Notes: generated by a model not told the origin, from the sequence alone. A DNA stretch of 31,387 nt from Allomyces macrogynus ATCC 38327 (GCA_000151295.1 GG745348.1:897260-928646); one strand, 5' to 3'. Numbered from the stretch's first letter, positions 18,861-29,360 are shown. Made by a program: numbers and translations.

Positions 18861-19663
18861 GCTCCTCGCGCGCATTTTCGAGTGTGCTCTGCCACTATTC
18901 GAGTGCGTGCTGGCGCATCTCTACCACCCGGTCACGCTGCGCATCCACGCCGACCCAATGTCATAGTACGACCACATTCAAGAACCGGCTTTGAAACGCA
19001 ATCCGCGTGTCCCGCCGCCAAGTTTTGTCCCGTACACGCCCCCGCCGGTCCCGCTGCGCGGGTGCACGCTCAAGGTCGTTACGCAATTGACCAATGTTTA
19101 CTTGGTGCCGGGAGAGCCAGGTTTCAGCGGCGAGTGGATGTGGCACGTTGATGGGCTCGCGAATGAAGCGATTGTTGCCGTGGCCATGCACTTTTACGAC
19201 TTCGACAACATCACCGACGCGAAGTTGCGATTCCGCAGCACGGTGCACTGGCCCAAGACCGAACCCGGGGACTACCACGGCCTTGACCGAGTTTTAACCT
19301 TGGCCCCGAATCCCCAAATGGTCGAGGACCGTGGCGCCGTCTTTCCGAATACCTACCAGGGCCTAATCTTGCCGTTTGAGCGGGTGGACAAGTCGCGGTC
19401 GGGGCATCTCAAGTACGTCTCGTTTGCGCTGGTCGATCCGACCTCGCAGCTCGGCGACAGCGTCGTGTCGACCAGCCGGGTCCCGCCGCAGCAGGCCGAA
19501 TGAGTGGCCGACGTTTGGGCGCGTACGCCGCGTGTTTCCGCCGGCGGGGCCGCGCGAAATGGTTGACATGATTGTGGGACGCGTCGATACCGTCGTGTCG
19601 TTGAAGGAGGCCCAAGCCGAATGGGTGACCTTGTTGGTAACCGTCCTCAAGAAGCCGAAGTGA
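18861..19663 (+). pseudogene. DUF4246 protein, tandem copy 3 (5'-truncated, two Trp-to-stop changes)
   Basis: Begins about 25 bases after the stop of copy 2, at a point matching the middle of the family (LLARIFECALPLFECVLAHL). It continues through TLKVVTQLTNVYLVPGEP, ANEAIVAVAMHFYDFDNI, FPNTYQGLILPFERVDKS and VPPQQAE. Two in-frame stops replace conserved tryptophans: TAG at 18964-18966 (TWYD in copies 1 and 2) and TGA at 19501-19503 (QQAxW). An eight-residue in-frame deletion removes the segment before AVFPNTYQ, and the frame slips near 19530 (VFPPAGPREMVDMI is in another frame). The N-terminal half is absent. This is a clear pseudogene and the most decayed of the three copies. Confidence 0.88.
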
Positions 19664-20005
19664 TTGATGGCATGACGTTTCACGTATGACGCGATTTAGA
19701 ATCGACAGCATCGCGTTTGGTGGGAACCCGGTTGAGTGAACACCAGAAGAAAGGATGTCTGCACCCTTCTCGTGCCTCGCGTTCGTTCCAGTTCCTCGTG
19801 CCTTCAACCACGTCGCATGCACAGTTCGCTCCTCGGCCCACATGACGTTGACGCGGTTCGAAACTGTCTTTGGCCACTTTCTGTGTGCATCGTTTGCAGC
19901 ACCTCATCCACCGCATCGGACGCACTAATCCCATCTCCCACTCTTGATTCTCGCGAGGCACTCCTGGGACAGGCATCCAAATTCCAACTGCCCCGCCGCC
20001 ACATA
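19664..20005. other. Intergenic region, DUF4246 copy 3 to MSH5
   Basis: Between the end of the DUF4246 relic (+) and the MSH5 stop (-), so it would hold the MSH5 3' end. No open frame has protein-like composition, and I see no repeat or RNA gene here. Confidence 0.5.
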
Positions 20006-23000
20006 TCACATCGTCACTACCGTTCGCTCCGCCTCGTCCCACTCCATTCCATCCAAATCCACATCGACCCCATCCCAATCCATCCCCTGCAGATCCGGCG
20101 CGCACATCGTCGGCAGCACCTCCTCCACCACTGTGTTTCCATCCGCCACCTGCGACTCGGCCGCGCTTGACGCACTCTCGCCTGCCGCCAACACATCCGA
20201 CCCACGTACAAGATAATCCCCATTCCGCATCCCCGTAACATCCGCGACCAGCGCCTCCAGCTGCTTGGGGTCGTACAAATCCGCATACAAGAACCGCTCG
20301 ACCAACGCACGCGTCCTCGCCTCGGCCGCATGCCGCGCTGCGTGCCCGTACAGCGGATCCATGCGTTCGAGCTGCGCGAACCGGTGCGACGCCTCGAGAC
20401 CTAGTGGGCACATGAGTGAGACACAGGTGTGGTCGCGCGCTGGAGAAGAGAGGTCGTGTGGCGTACCGCGGTTCACGACGCGCGCGGGCACACCCGCGAG
20501 CAGCGCGCACAGGCCGCCAAGAGATTCGACGCAGCGGCCCTCGACAACGCGGTAGAGGAATACGAGCGCGTCGTCGTGGTTGCGGAAGACGCGGGTGGTC
20601 AGGTACCGGATCGGGAGGGTGTCGGCGAGGAGCTTGTTGGCGTGGATCTCTGCTCAGCCAGAAGCGAGCATCAGCAACTGGTGGAAAAAGTTGGTAAGGT
20701 AAGAGAACGTACCGTGGTAGTGCGTAGCGGCGAGGACGAGCGGCGCCTGGTCGCCCATCGTCGTGAAATGGTGCAGAACACCGACGAGCAACCCGATCCC
20801 GTCCTCGGTGCAGGTACCCTTGCCGAACTCGTCGAGGTGAGGACAAGGGACCGGGATGTCGCTTGCCCGCAGAGGTGCTGAATCTGTGACAGTCGATCAT
20901 GAAAGCTGTTTTCATCTGTCTTCTCATGAGTGGGTTGAGCAATCACTACAACACCCATCCGCCTATCAAACGCACCCGAGAAACCGACTCGCGCGCCGCG
21001 ACCCGCGTCAAGATCTTGTCCGTGAGCGGCACCTGCGCGCCGCTCGCCGCGGGCACATAACTGCCCAAGTGCGCAAGGTATACGGTCACGCCGACCATTT
21101 TCAGGTAGACCGACTTGCCCGACGAGTTGGGCCCCGTGAGCAGGGCGAGCCGCGGCGCGCCCGCACTCCCAAGCTCGATATCGTTTGGGATCGCCTGCGG
21201 CGTGGCCGTCGCCGCCGCCGGCGCACCCCCCGAACGTCCACGGGCCAGGCTCGGCGCGGCAACCCCCGCAGCGACCGCAAGTTCCAGAATCGGGTGCCGC
21301 GTGCGGACCGCGTGCAGTCCGACCCCACCCTCGACGAGCACTGGGCGCGTGTAATCGAACCGCGCCGCGGCCTCGGCGAGACTCATCAAGCAATCCAAGT
21401 CGACCAAGTGTCGGTGCACTTGCAAGAGCACGTGCTCGACGGGTTTCAGGTGCGTGCGCAGCGCATGCAAGATCTCGAGTTCGCGGTCAGCGAGAAGGCC
21501 GTGCACGTCGCCGACGTGCGCGTCGAGCGCGCGCATTTGCGCGTTCTTGAAGTAGACATTTCCGGGCGTGCGGAACTGAATGTCCATTCCGGTCACGCCG
21601 TCGATATGCGTTGGGAGCAGGACGCGCGCGACCTCGGCGTCGGAGACGTCGGTCGTCGTCGAGTCGGTCCCGGTAGCGGCGGCAGTTCCTGTCGGGTGGA
21701 GAGTCGTCGTCGCGTGGTGCGGCTGCACTGTGCCGTTGCTCAGCGTCGGGTCAGCGACGGTTGTCGGTGGGCGCGACGCCGACGACCTGGCGGCGCCGCC
21801 GCCGGAGTACATGGAAGCGCTCGGGTCCATGTAGGTCGCCGGGTCCACTTCCATCGGATCCGATGCCGCGTCGCTCGCAAGAACGGCACGCACGTATCGC
21901 GCGAGCACCGTGCGCGAAACGGCGACCAGGAACCCGAGTTGTGGGAAGTACAGGACGTGCACGTGCGCGGCGAGCGGTGGCGGCATCTGCGCGGCCACGT
22001 CGGTGGCCACATTGCCGAGCAAGTCTTCCAGGTCGGCGTACTGCTTGCGCAGGTCGTCGAGTTCTTGGTCGACGCCCTCGTGAATCACGACGCGACGCTG
22101 TCGCCGGGACACGTCGAGGTCGATCACGGGCGTGATGAGGTCGAGGACAGAACGGAGCGCCGCACGTGGAGACTTGAACGAGCGCGACGTGATCGTGTCG
22201 GAAGACGACATGTCCGGCTGGGCTGAGGCCATGGCCAACAACCGGTCGAGCGCGGTCACGTCGCGGTCCGCGGCGAGCGCAGCCGGTGCATGGAGTTGAG
22301 GGAGTGTATCGAGCACGGACTCGGCCGCGCGCGCAAACTGCGCGACCAAGTGCCAGTCCAAGTACGAGAACACTTGCCGCCCGAGAATGCGCGGTACCGC
22401 GCGCACATTGACCAAGAACCCGCGCACTTGCTTGACCGCCGCGGCATTACTCGGGTCCAAGAACGTGGCGACCGCAGCGAACCGACCCTCGATCGCGCGC
22501 TTGTTCGCAAGCGGGCGCGCCATCCACTGCCGCAAAGTCCATTTCCCATCGGCCGTGCGCGTGTGGTTGAGCACGTCGTAGAGGCACGCGTAGGGCGTGG
22601 TCCCCGCGCGACGGCCTCCAGCGCACATCGGCGCCCCAGGTACGGCAAAGACTTGCAGTGATTCGAGCGTGTCAGGGCTCAAGTGCAGGTAGGCGGTGGG
22701 CGAATAGCCCTGGATGGACCTGATTTGAAACGCGGCGTTGCCATAGGACGCGACGAGATGCGCCGAGGCCGAGACGGCGGGCGCCCAGGACGAGTGCTGA
22801 GACCCGCTGCTGCCGTCGTGGACGGACTCGGCGTGCGATGAGGACGACCGCACACCGTGCGTGCCGCCTCCGCCGGGTATCATGGCGCGGTGCGCAACCA
22901 GGTCGCCAAACGGCGTCGGCGTGCGCGGCGCATCAAAGTGGTCAGACCCATGAAACGGGTCGAGCGGCCCGGTCTCACCCACGGTCTCACCCATCCCTCC

Positions 23001-23762
23001 ACCGCCCGAGCATGTGGCCATTTCGGCGAGCGCGTCGAGGTACTTGATGAGGGCGCCCGCACACCCGAGCGTGAGCGGCGCTCGGTCCAAGTCGATGACG
23101 GCAGCGAGCCGCGCAGCCGCGTGCTGTGCAGCGTCGTCGAGCCACCACGCTGGCACCGATGCTTCCGACGCGGTGTCATCGCGCGGTGGCTCGTGCAGCA
23201 GTCGGACGGCGAGGTTGACGAGCCTGCGGCGCGCGGGTTCTGCAGCAAAGTCGTGCGCGGGCCGCACTTCCACGGCCGCGGAGCCGTCTCCTTCGGAGCC
23301 CCCGACACGTTCTCCGGGCAGCGGCTCGTGCAAGACGGCAGCCAGCTCATCCGTGACGCGCGAGTGCGTGAGCGTGACGGTGGGCGCAAGCTGCAGCTTG
23401 AGATTGCGCACGACATCAAACTTTTGTCGCAGTGTCGTGGCATGGTCGGTCTTCGGTCCAGTAGAGCGTCCGGTCGGTCCACGTCGAAATACGCGCCCCC
23501 GACGCGGAAATTGTCGTGGTGCACGGCCCGCGATCACGAGCGACGCAGCGCTGCTGCCGGTCGCCGTCGTCCCCTCGTGCAGCGGGTGCAGCGGCGGCGG
23601 CGGCGTGGATCCCGGTGGCAGCGGAATGGGTGGAGGTGTCGCAGAGTAGGGCAGTGGCGTCGCGACGGCCGGCGGGCGTGGCGTAGGCCGCGGCGTGGCC
23701 GATTGGGAACGGGCACCGGCCGCCGACGCTGCTGTCGCTGGGCGCGGTTTGGGCGAGGCCAT
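20006..23762 (-). CDS. MSH5: Meiotic MutS homologue Msh5, four exons, frame slips in exon 2
   Basis: Msh5 pairs with Msh4 as a clamp that stabilises meiotic recombination intermediates and promotes crossovers; it does not repair mismatches. Exons: 23762-20976, 20915-20713, 20649-20467, 20400-20006. Introns are 60, 63 and 66 nt. The Walker A block (GPNSSGKSVYLKMVG, about residue 878) and ESVS are the Msh5 and not the Msh4 type. Exon 2 carries AFMID, ATSRSLVL and DEFGKGTCTEDG, but in three frames. It needs one extra C near 20891 (GAC-CTG) and two bases fewer near 20836-20840 just before DEFGKG. With these changes the exon phase also fits. Exons 3 and 4 give the family tail (EIHANKLLADTLPIRYL, VVEGRC, ALLAGVPARVV). 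The lever/clamp region (ILGRQVFSYLDWHLVAQFAR and after) is intact. About 1190 residues, longer than usual, owing to a Pro-rich N-terminus and low-complexity insertions near residues 270-345 and 645-700. Confidence 0.88.
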
Positions 23763-24159
23763 GGTCGCGGTAGTGTTGGTGGTCGTCGTTGCTGCCGTCG
23801 CCGGCGCCGCAGACGACGTCTTCGTGGCGCGTCACGTCGAGGACGAGCTGTGCAGCCGGCCCTTGTACTGAGCGTGAGCATCGCCAGAACCTCTGGCATT
23901 ACGGACCTGATCACGCTTGAGGGGGGCATCGAGTCACTCAGGGGCATCGAGTCACTCGCCTGTTACTTGTATCGAGGACGCACAGCCAGTCTACCGCACG
24001 CACCACCGCGTTGCTCTCGGTTGCGCTCTTCATGCCGCCAGCGTCGCAACCATCGCGACGACGACGCCCACGACGAATCCACGACGACGAGGACCCAACC
24101 ACAGCTTGCAAGAGCACCATCAAATCATAAAGCTCATCAAAACGAGCCCACGCGATCCA
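23763..24159. promoter_or_regulatory. Divergent promoter region, MSH5 and Rab escort protein gene
   Basis: About 400 bases between two divergent start codons. It must hold both promoters and 5' UTRs. A tandem 18-base duplication lies near its centre (separate entry). A short ACGACGACG-type stretch occurs near 24055-24095. No known meiotic or housekeeping element was identified by eye. Confidence 0.5.
23923..23957 (+). repeat. Tandem 18-base direct repeat (two copies)
   Basis: The 17-base string ggggcatcgagtcactc occurs perfectly twice, at 23923-23939 and 23941-23957, one base apart (period 18). It lies in the MSH5/Rab escort protein divergent promoter, outside any supported coding sequence, so it is either a small slippage duplication or a doubled binding site. 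Confidence 0.9.
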
Positions 24160-25745
24160 ATGGCCGACCCGAACCACTTTGACGTGCTCGTGCTCGGCAC
24201 CGGCGTTGCCGAATCGCTGCTCGCCGCCGCCTACGCGCGCAAGGGTGACACGGTCCTGCACCTTGATGCGCGGCCCCACTACGGCGCCGCCTCGGCCGCG
24301 CTCTCCTTCCACGACCTGACCAAGCTCAACACGTTCGGGTGCTACACGGACCTGCGCCACGAGACGCGCCCTGACCATGCCGCCTGGCTCGTCGACAAGT
24401 CGCGCGAATTCGCCCTCGAGCTCAACCCGAAACTGCTCTACGCGCGCGGGTCCGTTGTCGACTTGTTTGCGACGACTGGCGTCGGGCGGCACCTCGAATT
24501 CAAGCTCGCCGAGGCGACGCGCGTGCACCGTGGGTCGGCACCGGGCGGGGACCAGGCGCTGCTCGTGCCGGCAAGTAAAGAGGACGTCTTTGCGAGTAAA
24601 GACTTGTCGCTGGCTGATAAGCGCCGGCTGATGCGATTTTTCACGACGAGTATGGCCATGGACGCGCCACCCGCGGCGGGTACGCTTCACATGCTCCGAT
24701 TTCTCCACCCCACGCACCTTGCTGACCGCCTTGCTCTGTAGGCGGCTCATTTGCCGACTATCTCACGCAAAACGGGCTCACCGGCGCGCTGCAAGACGTG
24801 TTTGTGCACGGCGTCGCCCTCTCGCGCACCCCCGGGTCCTCTCTCCCCGTGGCCGCGGGTATGGCGCGCGCGCACAAGTACCTGCACTCGATGGGCCGGT
24901 TTGGCCCGTCGCCCTTTTTGCTCGCCCAGTACGGTGTCGGCGCCGAAGTCGCCCAGGCGCTCTGCCGGGTCGCGGCCGTTTATGGCGGTGTCTACATTCT
25001 CGGCCGGCCCATCACGTCGGTCGCGTGGGAAGCGGACGCGCAAGTTTGGCGCGTGAAAGTGGAGCTCGATCCGGTGCAGGAGTTTACGGCCAAGCGGCTC
25101 GTCACGAACCAGGGGCATGTCGCGGCGAGTTCGACGGTGGCGACGGGGAAGCCGATGTATGGCGCGCTGGTCGTGGCGCAGCGTCCCGTGCGCGAGGATA
25201 CGGGGCTCGGGATCTATGTGGTCCCGCCGCCGGCAGATGGGGTGGGGGAAGCCGTCCAGGTCGTGCACGCGTGCTCGGATCTGAAAATGTGTTCGGACGG
25301 CACATTTGTCGTGCATTTCCGCGGATCGTCCGAGGCCGATGTGGATCGTGCGGTGGCGCTGCTGTTGCCGAGCCCTGAGGGTACGGTCTTGGTTTCTTCG
25401 CGGACGGTTTCACTTGTGTTGGCTCCTTTCAGATTTCTGACCCGGTTTTGGATTGTGAAACCAGATATTCTCCACACGACGCGCTTTGTCCACCGTCCCG
25501 ACGCGGCTGGGTCCGACGAGCCCGTCGTCACCGCCGCCGACGGCGCGCCTAGTACTGTCGTCCCGTGGCCTACCGCCGATCTCGACATGGATGTGGACTT
25601 GGACGCCGTGCTCGCCCTGTGGCACGCCGAGACGGGTCTCGACACGCTGCTTGAGCCGCTGCCGAACCCAGACGAAGAGCAGATTGTGGCCGAGGCGCAG
25701 CAGGTGCAGGCGGAAGCGCTCGAGGAGCCGCTAACCAGTGCATAG
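24160..25745 (+). CDS. MRS6: Rab escort protein (Rab geranylgeranyl transferase component A)
   Basis: Rab escort proteins bind newly made Rab GTPases and present them to the geranylgeranyl transferase, then deliver them to membranes. Exons: 24160-24679, 24742-25380 and 25465-25745; product 479 residues. Intron 1 is 62 nt (GTACGC to CTGTAG). Intron 2 is 84 nt (GTACGG, CTGAC, ACCAG). The N-terminus has the GDI/REP nucleotide-fold block (VLVLGTGVAESLLAAAYARK, VLHLDARPHYG). LNPKLLYARGSVVDLFATTG, GVGRHLEFK, VPASKEDVFASK and KRRLMRFF follow and favour REP over GDI. After intron 1 come SFADYLTQNGLTG and MARAHKYLHSMGRFGPSPFL. The C-terminus is acidic, with no CaaX box. Intron 2 is a multiple of three without stops, so retention would insert 28 residues (VSSRTVSLVLAPFRF region) that do not look conserved. 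The family's usual length is about 600 residues, so this is a short member. Confidence 0.9.
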
Positions 25746-25965
25746 TGCAAGATGCTCAAACTGCTCTGTACAAATATACGATTTTGATCCCTGCAACGCA
25801 ACCGCTCCAGCCAACCCATCCGCAAAAAATGAATCCAATGCGAGTTTCTACGGTCACTACATTTTGCTACAACTATCGCAACTCCACACACAATCTGAGC
25901 ACAAACCAACCAACGCAATACCGCAATCAATGGCACGACCAGCGCGCGCATTCTCTCCACCCAAC

Positions 25966-27263
25966 TTACATGTTGGGCCGGCGCTTGCCCGCGCGGTACT
26001 GGTCGATAAACGCGACTTCCACACCCAACTCGTGCGCCGCGCGATACACCCACCCGTCACGCAAAAACTCGCGCGCGAGCATGACCGCATCCGCCTTGCC
26101 CTCTTCCACCACCTTGTTTGCCTCCTGCGCTGTCGTGATCAGCCCCACGGCCACCACCTTCAAGTCCTGCACGGCTTTCTTGACCCGCTGCGCAAACGGC
26201 ACCTGGTAGAGCGGCCCCACGGGAATCTTCTGTTTCGGGTGGTTCCCACCCGTCGAGCAATCGAGCACGTCGACGCCGAGCGGCGCGACCATTTTCGCGA
26301 CCTCGATCACTTCGTCAATGTCCCACGACGAGTCGGCGACCCAGTCCGTGCACGAAAGGCGCAGGAAGACCGGTTTTTCCGCGGGCCAGACGGCGCGGAC
26401 GGCCTGCACGATTTCCATCAGGAACCGCGCACGGTTCTCGAGAGACCCGCCGTACGTGTCGGTGCGTGCATTCGACACGGGCGACAGGAACTGATGGATC
26501 AGGTACCCGTGCGCGCCGTGGATCTCGACCACGTCAAAGCCCGCCTTCTCGCACCGGGCTGCCGCGTCGGCAAATGCCTGGACCAAATCCTTGATTTCGT
26601 CAACAGACAATTCGTGCGGCATCGCCATCGACTCGTCCCACTGCACTGGCGACGGCGCGACCACGGCGTTCGGCCACCCGCCGTCGGATTCCGGCACGAG
26701 GCCACGCCCCAAATCGGGCACAAACGGCGCGTACATGCACGCTTTACGCCCAGCATGCGCGAGCTGGATCCCGAGTTTGCCGTCGTGGTAGTGGACAAAG
26801 TCGGAAATGCGTTTCAGCGGCGCGATCTGCGTGTCCGACCAGAGCCCGAGATCGTTGGGGCAGATGCGGGCCCTCGGGGGTCACGGGCGGCCGCTTCCAT
26901 CATGGTCAGGGCCCCACGCCGGCGGAGGGCGAATTGGCCCACGTGCACGAGGTGGGAAGTCGGGTTGCGATGCCTTTCGGTCGGGTGCGCCGAGAACATG
27001 CACATGGGGGAGACTTGGATGCGGTTCGCGAAAGTCACACCGCGGATGGTAAGCGGTTGGAAGAGCGCGGGCGCGGTGATCGGGTCGTGCGCTGCGCCGG
27101 GGGCCGCATGCTGCTGCACGAAGTATTGCTGGGCGGGCGCGTCGTTGACGGTCATTTTGGTCGAGATCGCTGTGGTCCAGAGCAGGTTGGTTGGCGTCGA
27201 GCGGGTGGAGAGAGAAGAGCGTGGAGCCGTTGTGAAGAGACCTGCAGCGCCTGCACCCAACAT
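25966..27263 (-). CDS. Old Yellow Enzyme family (class III, YqjM-like) NADPH oxidoreductase, with frame slips
   Basis: FMN-dependent ene-reductase that reduces activated C=C bonds with NADPH; the physiological substrate is unknown. The N-terminal frame (27263 to about 26880) has RGVTFANRI, SPMCMFSA (the class III cysteine position) and HLVHVGQFAL. The C-terminal frame has ARICPNDLGLWSDTQ, LGIQLAHAGRKA, HGAHGYLIHQFLSP, NARTDTYGGSLENRARF and the flavin-binding end VGLITTAQEANK. They join only if single surplus C residues (coding strand) are dropped at 26885-26887 and 26868-26870, giving EAAAVTPEGRICPND. Further compensating slips are likely near 26954-26956, where APDRKA-type sequence appears in another frame. 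The first 36 residues (MLGAGAAGLFTTAPRSSLST) are Arg/Ser/Thr-rich without acids and resemble a mitochondrial presequence. An internal ATG (MTVNDAPAQQ) is the alternative start. Convergent with the Rab escort protein gene, 220 bases between stops. Confidence 0.85.
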
Positions 27264-27995
27264 GGGTGTCGTGAACGTGAGGCGCCTGCCGGATGAATGG
27301 TGGTGATCTTGTCCCCCGATGGGGTGGCGACATGGGATCGGGCCATCACGCGGACAAATGCTTTGTCACGCATGCCCTGCCGATCGCACGAGGGCCCCTT
27401 GGGACGGTCCCTGCCACGCATCGTGACGCAGCCTGGCGGGTCAGGCCCCGTCATCCACCTTCCGCGCAGAAGACGCAAATTAGAGTTGTGCCTTTTGGAC
27501 GTCGCCCAAGCACATGGATGGGTCGCAACCCGCACCGTTCAAGCTTGCTTGCGCACCCACAGCCACAACAATCCCAGGACCAGCGAGCTGCTCAATGCTC
27601 AACAGCAGGCCCACGGCAGCCTGGCCTAAGGAGCACCAAAGTCGTCATGAAGCTCGGGGCCGGACCTCCTCTCTCTCCTTGACGGTACCATCCATCAGCT
27701 CCACCACCAAGGACGACGCGCGCGGGCGCCAGTGGTTCCCCTGGCTCGAAACCGGCCCAACCAACCCACCAATCCGCCCTGACTTGCTCCATCGCTGGCC
27801 GCTGACGAATCCGGGTCCCCTTGTTCCTGTTCACCCGGTCTCTCGCGCGCGGGCCAACAACGCACACCGCCACCGCCACAACGACCATCTGGCCGGTCCA
27901 GGCCCTTGTCCCCAAGCCGTTGTCGCCACCTCGTGCGCCGTTGTCTCCACCCACCAGCAAAGCACCGAGTCTTCCTGTGCCACTCCCTTTGCACG
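27264..27995. other. Divergent intergenic region, OYE-type gene and F-box gene
   Basis: About 730 bases between two divergently oriented starts. Several open frames cross it, but they are Arg/His/Pro-rich and change character at random, with no family signature. The 120 bases before 27996 are CT-rich and could be the F-box gene's leader. No gene, repeat or RNA structure is supported. Confidence 0.5.
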
Positions 27996-29360
27996 ATGTT
28001 ATCAAGCATTTTCCCACCTACCCCGCTGCGCCGCACCAGCGCGCTGCTCCCAACGCTTCCCGAGCCCGTTCTCGCCCGCATTCTCGACCACGTTGCCGCC
28101 ACAGACCTGGGCGCACTCGCGCGCCTCCGCGCCACGTCCACGACCATGCTTCACCACGCGCAACATGCCATTGCGCGATACCTGTCACGTGGTGGGATCC
28201 CGTTGCAATTGCACTGGTCGTTGGCGGCCCTTGGGAGTGGTGCGACCGACGCGCCGCTCAGTACGGTGCCGATGCGTGTTGTTGCCGTGCACCCAGACGC
28301 TGAATTGTGTGTGCTCGAGGTGGACGTGCTGGACGGGGATCAGGATGTGATCATGGACCATGACGTGGACCGACGCGTCGCGCAGTTGGCGTTGGATATC
28401 GTGCAGACGTCGACGTGGTGGTGTCTCAGGATGACGCTCGAAATGGCCGCGCCGGTGGGAGTGCAAAGGAGGACAGGGGTCGACCCGGTGCATCGGCATC
28501 GACTAATCGACTACACCCACACGGGTGCGTTGGTGGTGAATTGCGCGAGATGCGGTCCAAACTGACCACCCCAACCCTCTCCAGGTCCCTACTCGCCATC
28601 CTGCGACGAAATGCGCGTTCTCTCCATGCGCCCGACCTCGCTCGCGCCGACCGTCGCACCCAGCACCCTGTCGAACGTCTCTGCCGCCGCCGCTGCGCGA
28701 TTGACCCCACACGATCGCCGACTGATCGAAGGCCCAGCAGTCCTCGGCACCCCGTGCGAAGTCGCGTTCCGGTCGACCATCTACGAATCATTCACGGCCA
28801 CGCACCGCGTGCTCGACGTAACCCAGTCGCGGCACGTCGTGTCGTGGACGCACCTCTTCCGGCTCCTTGCACGCGGCTCTACAGCGGCAGGACGAACGAG
28901 CCGACCGCGACCGGTTGTCGCGGACGCGCGAAAGTATTTGGGGGACGGGTGGATGGTCGCGAATGGGACGCCGCTCGCCGCGATCGACGCGGCTGTGCGC
29001 ATCGTCCTACCGACCCTCGCGCCGCCCGGATCACCCACCATCTCGCGAAACGTCCGCCGTCGAAACTCGGCTGCCACCGCGGCGGTGGTCCCGCTCGTCC
29101 GTTCCGTCGCGCTCATGGATGTGGACAGCGACGTGGATATAGAGGGGGCCGCGAGTAAACGCGCGTGTCCTGACGGCGCAATGGCGGGCCACGTGCCGGT
29201 AAGCGCGCCGGCAGTGCCCGCAACGGGTTCGCTGACGTGTCGGATGAGGGCGACGGCGGCCGGGCGCGGGATGCCTGCTGGCGCGGTTGCGCGGCTGAGT
29301 GGGTGGCGGAAATTGACGGACGTGGATTCGGTGCAACTGCACCGCGCAAGCCATTTTTGA
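27996..29360 (+). CDS. F-box protein with unassigned C-terminus, two exons
   Basis: Probable substrate adaptor of an SCF-type ubiquitin ligase. Residues 18-62 form an F-box-like segment (LPEPVLARILDHVAATDLGA, then LARLRATST and HAIARYL) that would bind Skp1. Exons are 27996-28524 and 28585-29360. The 60-nt intron (GTGCGT, CTGAC, CTCCAG) joins THTG to PYSPSCDEMRVL in phase, giving 434 residues. The rest has no recognisable WD40, LRR or Kelch repeats. It has hydrophobic and aromatic patches (TWWCLRMTLEM, HVVSWTHLFRLLARG), then an Arg/Ala-rich tail with an acidic DVDSDVDIE and a basic KR cluster, probably disordered. The substrate is therefore unknown. Without the intron the first exon would stop at 28563-28565, shortly after the donor. 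The F-box call is moderate, as the domain is degenerate by nature. Confidence 0.68.

Noticed and set aside
20856..22226. Long plus-strand open frame (456 codons) opposite MSH5, with another at 22857-24182
   Set aside because: Composition is Arg/Val/Glu-rich shadow sequence, and the MSH5 protein on the other strand is unmistakable.
25738..27306. 522-codon plus-strand open frame opposite the OYE-type gene
   Set aside because: Shadow of the minus-strand gene; no motif, and it crosses the convergent intergenic region.
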